Of a stretch of 64,000 nucleotides of DNA, positions 46,757-57,157 are shown one piece after another. The DNA comes from Zingiber officinale (lineage: Eukaryota > Streptophyta > Magnoliopsida > Zingiberales > Zingiberaceae): the NCBI RefSeq assembly GCF_018446385.1, contig NC_055992.1, positions 102,814,947-102,878,946 of the forward strand, written 5' to 3'. Position numbers and translations under genes: made by a program. Position 1 is the first letter of the stretch. The number at the start of each line of letters is the position of its first letter. The notes under the pieces are model-generated. The model was not told the DNA's origin and made no database searches. It saw nothing but the letters and a program-made list of their open reading frames with translations.

Positions 46757-48382
46757 CTAGGGTGTAGAGACTATGCTCCTAGGAACCCAAAACCTATTGG
46801 TGCTCCTTGGATGCTCTAGGTACTCACTAGGGATGACTTCCCTAGATACCTTCCTAAGGACCTTTCTAGGCTTTTTAGAAGCCTTGGTTACTTCCACTAG
46901 GTCACTTCTAGGGCTAACTCCCCTTGTAACCTTATTTGTGACTTTATTGGACTTCTTAGAAGTCTTAGTCACATTGGTCTTTGCAAAAGTACTCTTAGGG
47001 ACAACTTCCCTTGTACTTTTAGCTTGACCACTAGCCCTAGGTTTGGTTCCATAGCTATATGGAACTCTATGAAAGGAAGTCACATCTTTCTTGGCTTTGG
47101 GTTTGTATCCCAAACCTCTATAGCCATTGGATGACTCTTGTCTAGCTTTTCCAAGGTTGTGCTCACTTTGCCCCTTAAGCAAGTTTTCCATTCTTGCTAA
47201 GGTTCTCTCTAAGTTATCAAGTCTTGACCTTAAGACTTGGTTTTCCCTTACCAAATCTATAGATTTGGATTTTTGTTTATTCTTATGAGCATTGCTAGCC
47301 TTAGGCTTATATCTAAAGTCCTTAGAATTGTTTCCTAAGTAGTTATCTACCTTTCTAACCTTAGGTATGGTAGATCTAACATGAGGAGGTATATATTTGT
47401 CCTTAGGTTTATCATGCATTATATTTTCATGATAAATAGCATTATAACGATTTAAATTTGAACTAGCATTCAAATTAGGGTTTACCTCCCTTACCCTTGA
47501 AGCTCTCTTCTTCTCCCACTTCTTCAAGTGCGCCAATTTCTTGAGCTCTCCTCTCCTTGGGCACTTTGTGTGGTAATGACCCCACTTACTACATGTAAAG
47601 CACCTAATGTGCTTCTTCTCCTTCTTCTTCTCCTTCCTACAACTCACATTAGTTTCTAAATTAACTTTAATAAGTTTAGAGCTCACCTCCTTTACCTTCT
47701 TGAGCGAAGGACACCTACTCTTGTAGTGCCCCATCTTACCACACTCAAAACATTTGATGTGGTCCTTTGTGCTCTTCTTGGTAGTTGAGGTAGAGGGTTG
47801 AGCTTCCAAGATCTCCTCTTCCTCGGATTTCTCTTCTTCCTCTTCACTTGAAGATGTGGACTCTTCCACTTCTTCATCTCTTGAGGATGTGGAAGATCTC
47901 TCCTCTTCCACCTCTTCCTTCTCTTTCTCTTCCTCCTCTTCCTTTTCCTCCTATGTTGACCTCTTGTCAACATCGGATTGGTCCTTCTCTTCTTGGACCA
48001 ATGAGCTATTCTCCTTGGGCTCTTCCACTCCTTGGATTTTTATAGGGTCTTCATGATAGGAAATGATCTTTTTCCAAAGATCACTTGCATTTGTGGTTTC
48101 ACCTACACTCAACAAAATATTAGAAGGTAGTAAATTATGCAAAATTCTCGTTACCTCCTTGTCCGCCTCTGATTGCTCTCGTTGCTCTTCGGTCCAATGC
48201 CGAGGTCGGAGGTATTTACCCTTCTTGTCCATAGGAACTTCAAATGGGTCACTCAAGACAACCCATTGGTTCCAATCCATTTGGAACCATGTCTCCAACC
48301 GCTTCCTCCAATAATTGAAGTCTTCTTTGTCGTACGGAGGTGGAATTCGGATATCCCATCCGAGAGATCCTTCAGACTCCAT
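46757..48382 (-). pseudogene. Gag of element B with a single nonsense codon
   Basis: Starts MESEGSLGWDIRIPPPYDKE at 48382. The UBN2-like capsid part (FNYWRKRLETWFQMDWNQWV, NLLPSNILLSVGE, ASDLWKKIISYHE) runs to a TAG at 47951-47953, after which the same frame continues to 46757. Then come an acidic Ser/Glu linker, knuckles CFECGKMGHYKSRCP (about 47715-47760) and CFTCSKWGHYHTKCP (about 47570-47615), a coiled coil (ENQVLRSRLDNLERTLARME) and a basic tail ending WVPRSIVSTP. Translation would give only the N-terminal third unless the stop is read through. It is the best-preserved gag in the window. Confidence 0.9.
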
Positions 48383-48440
48383 CTTCTTCTTCCTCTAGCT
48401 TCTTGCTCTCTTGGCGGTTAGTCCGTAGAAGAGCGACCTC

Positions 48441-48452
48441 GCTCTGATACCA
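48441..48452 (-). other. Primer-binding site of element B
   Basis: + strand GCTCTGATACCA, the exact initiator Met tRNA complement, two bases from the LTR at 48455. Confidence 0.9.
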
Positions 48453-48454
48453 CT

Positions 48455-49584
48455 TGTTGGGACCGATGTGCCCGCTAGAGGGGGGGTGAATAGCGTCTCA
48501 CCAAAATCGATGGCTTCCTACGTATTCGTTAGTTGCACAGCGGAATAATATGAAACTAAATACGAATATGAAAGCTAAAAGACAAAGAAAGGAAATGCAA
48601 ACCAATGCACGTCAATGTAACGTGGTTCGGAGATAACTTGCTCCTACTCCACGGTTGTCCGTAAGGTGGACGATCCCGATCCTTCGATGGATTAACCCCC
48701 GGTAAACTCTGGCTACTCAAGCAACTCCTTGTGGGTGGAGAAACCTCACCACAACACCAACCAAGAACACTTGGACACAAGAGAACCTTGAGCACGTTTG
48801 GTGACTACTAATTAGTCTTTAACCAAGTCTAATTTCGTCCCCTTGGCCGGCCATCCCAAGCTCCTTCTTATAGAGCTTGGAACAAATCAGTAAGCTGATT
48901 TTCCCGTTACCAGTCGACTGGTCCTTGCACTAGTCGACTGGTGTCAGTCCAACGGCTCTCTCAACGGCTCTCTATAGTGCACCAGTCGACTGCTACAGTC
49001 ACCAGTCAACTGCTACAGTCACTAGTCGCCTGCTACATTACTGCTACAGTAACTCTACAGTACTGCTATAGTAACGCTACAATACTGCTACAGTAAACCC
49101 TAATTCTAGGATTTTACCTCGAGTGCATTCACTCAGAACTCGTTCTCGCCCGACCAACCTAGACCTAGCCTTCTAGCCTCCTCTATCAGCCTTGCGTCCC
49201 TCGGATGCCTCCCCATCCTTCACGTCTTGCCTTTTGGAGCTTCCATCGACCTTGTCATTGTTGTCGGGTCTTCCTTTGCCAAGAGGTCGCTCCTCCGAGA
49301 CTTCATTCATTGCCAAGTCATACTTGGACTTATGTTGCCAAGACTACATGCTTGGACTTACACCGCCAAGACTCATCCTTGGACTTTCCTCCTTTGCCAA
49401 GATCACACTTGGACTTACGTTGCCAAGACTACATGCTTGGGCTTACACCGCCAAGACTCACCCTTGGACTTTCCTTGTTGTACCTGTATCCTGCACACTC
49501 ACAATGCATATCAAATACAACAATAAACCTAACTTAAACCTTTGCCCAAACATCAAAACTTAAGGCACCTAGATTGCTCCAACA
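48455..49584 (-). mobile_element. 5' LTR of element B
   Basis: 1130 bp, longer than its mate because of extra CTCAACGGCTCTCT and CTACAGTA-type units (48955-49090). Box CTAGAGGGGGGGTGAATAG at about 48475-48493; palindromes at 48908-49010. Confidence 0.9.
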
Positions 49585-49589
49585 GATGA

Positions 49590-50048
49590 TACCTCCTCAT
49601 CTTCCTTCTCCTCCTCGGATGTTGAGCCCGTGTCAACATCCAATTGATTCTTCTCTTCTTGTACCAATGAGCCCTTCTCTTTGGGCTCCTCTTCTTCTTG
49701 GATTTGTGTAGGACTCTCATGAAGCGCAATTACCTTTTTCCAAAGGTCACTTGCGTTCTCGTATTCACCTGCATTCAATATCACATTAGGAGATAATAAA
49801 TTAATTAAAATTCTAGTTACCTCCTTGTCCGTCTCCGATTGCTCCCTTTGCTCCTCGGTCCAATATCGAGGTCAGAGGCACTTTCCCTTCTTATCCGTTG
49901 GAGCTTTAAATAGTTCCTCCAACGCAATCCATTGGTTCCAATTCATTTGGAACCACATCTCCATACGCTTCCTCCAATAGTCGAAGTCCTCGCGCTCATA
50001 TGAAGGTGGGATTCAGATGTCCCATCCTAGCGAACCTTCCGACTCCAT
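49590..50048 (-). pseudogene. Copia Gag of array interior 2, N-terminal part
   Basis: Begins MESEGSLGWDI at 50048, then a stop. WRKRMEMWFQMNWNQWIALE and the NLLSPNMILNAGEYENASDL segment follow, then the acidic linker up to the GATGA target of element B. It joins 42680 once B is removed. Confidence 0.8.
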
Positions 50049-50102
50049 CTTCTTCCTCTAGCACTTACTCCCTTGGCGATTAGTCCAACAAGAGCTCACC
50101 TT

Positions 50103-50114
50103 GCTCTGATACCA
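50103..50114 (-). other. Primer-binding site of interior 2
   Basis: + strand GCTCTGATACCA beside LTR3. Confidence 0.9.
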
Positions 50115-50116
50115 CT

Positions 50117-51219
50117 TGTTGGGACCTTGACGTCCGCTAGAGGGGGGGTGAATAGTGTCTCACCCAAATTGTCACTTCCTACACTTGTTAGTGTGCAGCG
50201 GAAAATAAAATACAAACTAACAAGAAGAAAGTTAAACCCTATAACAATAAGGAAAGACAATAAACAAAAAAAAAAAATCGTAACACAAGGTATTTATGTG
50301 GTTCGGAGATCAGAGCTCCTACTCCACGGTTGTCCGTAAGGTGGATGATCCCAATCCGTCGGTGGATGACTCCCAGAAAACCTCCGGCTAGCTCGAGTAG
50401 CTCCTTGTGGATGGAGAAATCTCGCCACAAACTCGCACAAGCTCTTGATCACTCAAGAAGACCTTGGAGACTCTAATAGGGGTTAACCACCTTTATTTTC
50501 GTCAACCTCAACCAATCTCCCATGGCTTGGTTATATAGGCCACGGGTTGGAAAATCTCGCCTACCAGTCGATTGCCAAAACTATAAGTCGGCTGGTCTCT
50601 TGTGGAAATTCGACCGTTACATCTCAACTACTCGATAACAGTCGACTGGTAAAAGTATCAATCGACTGCTCCACATTGGCTGAGCGAACAGAAGCATTCT
50701 ATTCGCTCCTAGTAGACTGCCCAATCGACTGCACCAGTCGACTGATGAAACCACCAGTCGACTGCTACAGTAACGCTATAGTAAAACCCTAATTCTAGGA
50801 TTTTACCCTCGAGTACATTCACTCAGCACTCGTCCTCACCCGACCAACCTAGACCTAGCCTTCTAGCCTCCTCCATCAGCCTTGCGTCCCTCGGATGCCT
50901 CCCCATCCTTTACGTCTTTCCTTCTAGAGCTTCCATCAGCCTTGTCATTGTTTTTGGGTCTTCCATTGCCAAGAGGTCGCACCTCCGGGACTTCGTCCAT
51001 TGCCAAGTCACACTTCGACTTACATTGCCAAGACTATCTGCTTGGACTTACACCGCCAAGACTCATCCTTGGACTTTCCTCCTTTGCCAAGATCACACTT
51101 GGACTTTCCTTGTTGTACTTGTATCCTGCACACTCACAATGCATATCAAATACAACAATAAACCAAACTTAAACATTTGCCCAAACATCAAAACCTAGGG
51201 TACCCAGATTGCTCCAACA
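50117..51219 (-). mobile_element. Array LTR3
   Basis: TGTTGGGACCTTGACG...GCTCCAACA (1103 bp), box at 50137-50155, palindromes 50565-50765. It is followed by the right copy of the CATTG duplication. Confidence 0.9.
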
Positions 51220-51224
51220 CATTG

Positions 51225-51800
51225 AACATTTACTTTTATAGTGTCATTTCTCACTGCACTTAAAATATTTTATGTGATCTTTAAATTTTGTATTTATAAT
51301 ATTACCTTTTGAATCCTCATTAGGGCTCTCCCCCTTGATTGTTGTCATCTCGGATTCGGGCTCGAGTATTTGTTCAGACTCATGTTCGGATCCATCTGCC
51401 TCCCCTCAACGATTAGTGCCGTGAAGTTTATTTGATCTTGATCTTCTAAATATGTCTCTGATGATAGCTCTCCGGATTCGAACATTGATTTAAGCTCACT
51501 TTTTCCTTGATCTTCTAGCCTCGACGGAGTCTCGTGAAACTCAATCAATTTGGTCCACAACTTGAATGCATTCTTGTAATCTTCTAATTGACACAAAATT
51601 TTATTAGGAAAAACACTAATTAATATATTCATTACCTTTGTGTTTGCTTCTAAGTTTTGAGAAGGTTGTCTCAGTGCAATCCAGTTGTCAAAATTGTTGC
51701 TTCCTACCAAACATTCCATCATTCACCTCAAGGAATTGAAATAGACTTGATTGTACGATGGAGGTTCATAGATGTTTCTCCCTTCATAGGATGTCGACAT
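51225..51800 (-). pseudogene. Gag of element D, N-terminal part and first zinc knuckle
   Basis: Starts MSTSYEGRNIYEPPSYNQVY at 51800, stops after NSLR, and resumes MMECLVGSNNFDNWIALRQP...CQLEDYKNAFKLWTKLIEFH, a copia gag capsid pattern. An acidic part follows, further stops, then KDHIKYFKCSEK, a stop, HYKSKCSM, a knuckle whose first Cys is Tyr. The array insertion lies directly after it, and the same frame resumes left of 35320 with a second knuckle. Confidence 0.75.
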
Positions 51801-51970
51801 TCTTGCAAGAAAAAGATAGAAAACAAAATTCTAAGACTTTCAACTTGGGATTAGCAGTGTGAGATAAAGAATAAAAAATATTACTTAAGAATTAAAGAAA
51901 AGACTTTTAAAGAAAAAGAGAAAGTTTTTAAAGTTGCTCGAAAAATGATTAAGTAATTTCAAAGCTACCA

Positions 51971-54230
51971 GGCTCTGATTGTAAACGCCAACCCTTACTC
52001 ATACTCTTAAATTACAGGACAAACGTTACTCTTTCCTGATTCATCTAAAGTTTTCGGCCTTCTTACCTGTTATAGGCTGCTTAGTTCATAGATCTATTCT
52101 AACCTGTTACGACTGGTAGGACTTGACTTGCAGCCACGTAGGGTCGAAGGGAGTCGGAAGCTTCTAATGGGTCTGGGTCGTGTGGCCTTGACAGGTGTTG
52201 TACTCTCAACTGATACAGGGCACGACTGTGTGAGGGTTGAACGGTCGTGACCCTTGGTAGAGGATAGAAGGGGCACGACCGTGTGACCCTCACACGACCG
52301 TGTGACCCTCACACGACCGTGTCACTTCGGTAGAGAGACGGAAAGACACGGCCGTGTGGAAATCACAAGGCCGTGTAGCAATGGTCGAGAGGAGGAGGTG
52401 TCCGGCCGTGTGATCCCACACGGTCGTGTCACCTCGGCCGAGAGGAAGAAGGGCACAATCGTGTCACCTTTGGCCGAGAGGAGGAAGGGCACGACCATGT
52501 GCTTCCACACGGTCGTGTAGCAATGGCCGAGAGGAGACTACCCGAGGTCGTGCGAATCCGCACGGCCGTGCCACGGGTCGTGAGGAGCCTCCCCCTTCGC
52601 AACTGGAAAAGCTTGTCCTCCGCTTTTTCGCTTTCACTTGCCATCCAAAAATTCTGCCAAGCCGTCAATTCCTTTATAACCAACTTATGCCAGTATTTTA
52701 TGTAATATGGAGAGAAGAAACAAAACTAAAGTTCTACATGTTCCCCAAATCAACAATTCTCGGATCTCTTTCCATTGTTACGCCACACACACACCCCCAA
52801 GCACTGCTCCTGCTGCCTCCTTCTACTCGAGCTTTCCTTTACCTTTATCTGCAGTATAAGGAAATGCAATCTATAAGCGGATGCTTAGTAAGTACCAACT
52901 ACTCACAAAATAATACATTAAAAGAAGACATGCTTTTTAAACTGCTTGAATAAAAATACAACATTGTAAACATGCTTTTGCTAGTAGATCACACTAAAAT
53001 CATACTTCAGAAATATGTACATGACATGTATTTTCAAACCAGTTTATCATGCAAACCGACAACTGAAAATCATGCTAGTAACAAAATAAAAACAGGCATC
53101 TTGGCATTCTATTGAGTTTGTCACTATTGCACTACATAACTCAATTCTCAACTTAGGAAACTTCCACTAAGTAAACCATGAGGTTTAAAACTTTGTATTA
53201 CATAATAGTGAAAATAATAATCACTTGCTTGGGTCCGACATTGTATCATTTTGTGCGCATCCTTAATAAGATCCGAGGTAGCTAATCCCGAACTCATTAA
53301 GGTACTACTAGGCGGTCTAGGAGCCTAGGGGCGATCTAGGAGCCCACCCAAGGACCTTGTGTCCAGTACATGTCTTTCTAAAGTAAAATAATTCTTTTAC
53401 CTATTACTTTCTTGTACTTGCACTTGCTTGACATTTAACCAAACACCTTATGTGCGCTTAATTGCCCCGCACTTATAGAGAAACACTTTAGGCACTTGAT
53501 TATACTTCTTAGTCCCAAAACTTAATGGGAAGCAAACCAAGATAACCCAAACATGCTCTTAATCCCAAAGCGTTATAGGGCATCTTACATTTCATAGCAT
53601 CTATCTCCTTTAACATGCAATATGCATGTTTAAAACGTTTCGATCTCCTTAACATGCAACACATTTAGAACATATCATATCATGCATTAACGAAGCTACT
53701 CATACTGCGGTGAGAGGTACTTACATCTTTTCACTAGATCTTACTACTATAAGGTGTAGGGAAGATAATCCTCTCTCTCTTGCATGCCTTAATCTCCAAG
53801 CCACCCTTTGCTCGCGTACCAATCCTTGTGAAACTCTCCTCTTAGATCCTCCACTTGAAGAATTTAGAAGCTTGGACCTCGATCTCTTGATCTTGGCCGA
53901 AACTTGAAAGGAGGAAGGAGGAGTTTCGGCTAGAGGAGGAGAGGAGATGAAAAAAAATTAGGTTTTTAATCTCATCCATCCCCTTTTATACTAAGTGAAG
54001 GTTGAAGCATCTCTTCGTACCTAATCCACATATAAGGAATTGTTTCATATTGCTCATGTGATGCTTTACCACCACTTAATGGCTACTTAAACAAGTCTCA
54101 AGCAAGAAGTCTCGGGTTCAAATCCTAGCTCGAGTCATTTATGTATATATTTTTATTTCTTTTCTTTGCTTCTATTTCTTTTTGCGCTTTGTAAAAATAC
54201 AAGAAATTTACGGGTGTTACACTGATACCA
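51971..54230 (-). other. Primer-binding site of element D, split by a solo LTR
   Basis: GGCTCTGAT at 51971-51979 and ACCA at 54227-54230 make the usual GGCTCTGATACCA when the insert and one CTGAT copy are removed. It would sit two bases from the D LTR at 54233. Confidence 0.88.
51980..54221. mobile_element. Solo gypsy LTR inside the PBS of element D
   Basis: 2242 bp, TGTAAACGCCAACCC...CGGGTGTTACA, with TSD CTGAT at 51975-51979 and 54222-54226. Ends and length resemble the chromovirus LTR (TGTAACACCCC...GGTGTTACA), and both have a B-box-like GGGTTCAAATCC near the same end (about 54115). The family differs in sequence otherwise. CACGGCCGTG palindromes and CACACGACCGTGTGA variants fill 52265-52580. 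Short open frames here are palindrome translations. Confidence 0.87.
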
Positions 54231-54232
54231 AT

Positions 54233-55639
54233 TGAAGGATCGATAGAAAGTGATAGAGGGAGGGGGGGGGGATAAATATCACTCTTTAAAATTTTTTCTT
54301 TTCGTATCGTAAAACCAATCAAAGTAAGCAGTGGAAATTAAAATAGATGACTTAGGTGGTTACTTGGTTCAGAGCCAACGCCCACTCCTACTTCAAGACC
54401 TGTGATCCTTGACCACACTGTTAGGTAATTCACTATGATTCTTCTTTCTAAAATCTTCGAAAAGAAGAAATGCATACAAATGCAAGTAGAATGCAGTAAC
54501 AACCTACTATCTTCTTTTCAATTTAAGTATAAAGCAAGCTTAAATAAATATACCAACAAAAGTGGAAGAGGAAGCTCGGTTGACACTTGAATGACGCAAC
54601 AGCTTGCTTGAAGAAGAGTAGTAGAGTAGTAGCACGAGTAGCTTTGCACAGAGATGAACTGGTGAATTGATTCATTTTTTTTAGCCTCGGACCTCGAGCT
54701 CCTTTTTATAAAAATAGTCAATGTTCGATCAATCGATCCTTAGGTTTGGTCGACCGAATCCACTGCCTTCCTTTTTCGATGAGATTCGATCTTCAGACAT
54801 TGATGTCATTTAATGGTTCGGTCGACCGATCACTTTTTCGGTCGACCAAATGATGCACTTTCCCCGTTCATCGAGATTCTTCATTAATGCTCCTTTAATG
54901 CGATGATCGCTCAGTTGACCGATCCTCTGGTTCGATCGACCGATCAGCTTGGCTTCCTTCTTTACTTTGGGTCGAGTCTACTCTCTGCCATATCATCATT
55001 GTTTAGTCGACCGATATGCTGGTTCGGTCGACTGATAAGCCTTTGACTAGAATTTGCCCTATTCTGCTATGGTCTTATTTCTGGTCTAAATCAACTTGGT
55101 TCGGTCGTTCGATCATGGTGTTCGGTCGACCGATAAACTTTAGTTCCTGCAAAACAGAGTTAGAACGAAAGCTCCTGCAAAACAGAGTTAGCACAGTAAC
55201 AGTAAGATGCATGAGTAGTAACTGACAGTAACATTGTCTTGATCTCAACTTGGAAACCTTCCCAGTTTTTTCAGTTGGATCATCGACCTAGGGTTTATTC
55301 CTTCCCGGAACACGACCTCACTGTCGCTCTTCTAGTTGCTTACCTCAACCTACCTGCCCAACCTTGGTCCTCTAGACCTGTTTGGACTTTGCCTCTTAGC
55401 ATTGGATCGACCACCCATGACTTTTCCTTGATCTTCGGTCTTCCAAACCTATCGAGCTTCCCTGCCAAGTATCGAATCCTCTCGACCCACTTGGTCTTTC
55501 CGCTTAGCTTCCATGATCTGCTAAGACTTTCTCCAGATTGAGTAAACAACCTAAACACTCAGTAAACTTGTTAGATCACAACAAAACTTAACTTGAACCT
55601 TTAACTACATCAAAACTCAGGTTACACCCTGCACTAATA
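54233..55639 (-). mobile_element. 5' LTR of element D
   Basis: TGAAGGATCGATAG...CCCTGCACTAATA (1407 bp), mate of 30747-32164. GGTTCGGTCGACCGAT-like palindromes lie at 54730-55135. The end is eroded from CCAACA to CTAATA. TSD GAGAG follows. Confidence 0.88.
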
Positions 55640-55644
55640 GAGAG

Positions 55645-57152
55645 AAGTAAATCGAGAGAGAGAGAGAGAGAGGTAGAGTAAAGAGGGTTTGGTTGAGGAA
55701 ACTTGATTGAGGAAAGCTTTCTAGGAGCTCGGTTTCATTGTGATGCAAGTCAATGTATTAGGAATCACCTATTACCCATCCTCTATCCTTATACACATGT
55801 AGAAAGTTTTAATTCAATTCTGACACTATCCCGTGACTGTTGTGACAGAGTGTTGTCTCTATTAGTATCAAATGCTATCGAATGGAAGTGGTCCCTAGGA
55901 AGGTTGATTCAAAGGATACCCATGTCACTAGGGCCCCTGATCATACATTCACAAGGATGCACTGAATACTTGATAACATAGATATATAAATAATCCATTA
56001 AGCTTAATTTCATACTTCCTTGTAGAGAATTATCCTCCCCTTCAAGGTGGTGCTCAAGATGCCCTGTATCCCTGTCACTAGAGCCCCCGATCATATGATT
56101 TAGAGTATCCCCTCTACGAGGTAAACAAATCAATAAAATCATTCAATCATACATGAGATTTAAGCACAACACACCATTCACACATAAGATCAGATGAATG
56201 CAAGGCATAAGCAATGTCATATGGAAAGGAAATTGGCAAATCCAAAGAGTATACATCAATTTCACATCACAACTACTCCCTTAATTTTAGAACAATGAGA
56301 TCTGCTCCATGACAGGAAGAAATGAATTTAAATACATTGAAATTAAAAGCTTAAAACACAATCTAAAGAGAGAAGAGAGAAAAGCTTATCCTAGTCGTCG
56401 AGGTATTCGGATCTAATCCTAAGCTTTTGGAGTCGAAGGAGATGATAGAAACAGCTTCAGATCCTCGATTGGAGCACAAAGAGGACGTAGATCTAAACCA
56501 AGATTGGTCTCCTAAGAGGGAGAACCTTCCTCCTTTGAAAAGGGGAAGAACTCCCCTTTTATATAGCTTGGGAAGGCTCTGTTGAGATGACACAGTCGTG
56601 CCAATTGGCACGACCAGAGTGTGAAGCCACTCTACTAGAATGACACGGCCGTGCTAATTGGCATGACCATATCCTGGATGGGCTCTGATTGAGTGACACG
56701 GCCGTGCCTTTCGGCACAACCAACCCTTGGTTTGCCTCTGAAAGTTTGGCACGATCGTGTGAAACCACACGACCCTAGCTTGATTGTGCTCTAGTGGAGT
56801 GGCACAGTCATGTGAAACCACACGACTGAAGCTTGGCTCTTCTCTGGTTGAGTGGCACGACCGTGCCCTTTGGCATGACCATCTTTGCTTGCCCACGAGT
56901 AAAGAGCCATGACTGTGTGAACCACACGGGCGGGCTCTGCTCTTCTTCTTTTGTCTCTCCGAAGCACGTTTCAACATCGTTTTCGCACCAAAAATATATC
57001 CTATCAACAGAACCCCAAACAAGAGCAAATCTCTGATAAACAGAATAATTATGCTGAAAATATGATAGTAAAAATATATAGAATATATGCAAAGAAAGTA
57101 AGTGAATGTGTATTAAAATATGTATAAAAATATATATAATTTATGCACATCA
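55645..57152. mobile_element. Outermost solo LTR, right piece
   Basis: Begins in a GA microsatellite (55654-55671) and ends TTTATGCACATCA, followed by TSD TTGTG (57153-57157). It holds CACGGCCGTG (56644-56653, 56697-56706) and variants in paired arrangement between 56580 and 56930. With 30601-30746 it makes an LTR of about 1650 bp, inverted relative to 28240-29939. Confidence 0.85.
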
Positions 57153-57157
57153 TTGTG

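Larger units (their letters stand above)
42686..49584 (-). mobile_element. Element B: complete gag-only copia (TR-GAG-like), 6.9 kb
   Basis: LTRs are 42686-43759 and 48455-49584, both TGTTGGGACYGATGTGCC...GCTCCAACA, with TSD GATGA at 42681-42685 and 49585-49589. The PBS (48441-48452) and polypurine-tract complement (43760-43775) are intact. The only large coding region in the 4.7-kb interior is gag; about 3 kb between gag and the 3' LTR has no RT, integrase or protease. This matches the class of gag-only LTR elements called TR-GAG. It must use enzymes from another copia element. Confidence 0.9.
35325..51219 (-). mobile_element. Tandem copia array: three LTRs, two gag-only interiors
   Basis: LTR1 35325-36407, interior 1 36408-39469, LTR2 39470-40534, interior 2 40535-50116 (holding element B), LTR3 50117-51219. 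The whole array has a single TSD, CATTG, at 35320-35324 and 51220-51224. LTR2 serves as 5' LTR of interior 1 and 3' LTR of interior 2, the expected product of unequal recombination between LTRs of sister copies. Each interior has gag and a PBS on its right and a polypurine-tract complement on its left, and neither has pol. Confidence 0.9.
30747..55639 (-). mobile_element. Copia element D, host of the nested array
   Basis: LTRs are 30747-32164 (3') and 54233-55639 (5'), flanked by TSD GAGAG (30742-30746, 55640-55644). Polypurine-tract complement at 32165 and a Met-tRNA PBS beside the right LTR give minus orientation. Without the two insertions (35325-51219 and 51980-54221) the interior is mainly gag plus AT-rich sequence, with no RT or integrase seen. 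The LTR ends differ (CCAACA versus CTAATA), so D is older than its inserts. Confidence 0.87.

Noticed and set aside
52099..52953. Several open frames on both strands
   Set aside because: They cover the CACGGCCGTG palindrome block of the solo gypsy LTR; no family match.
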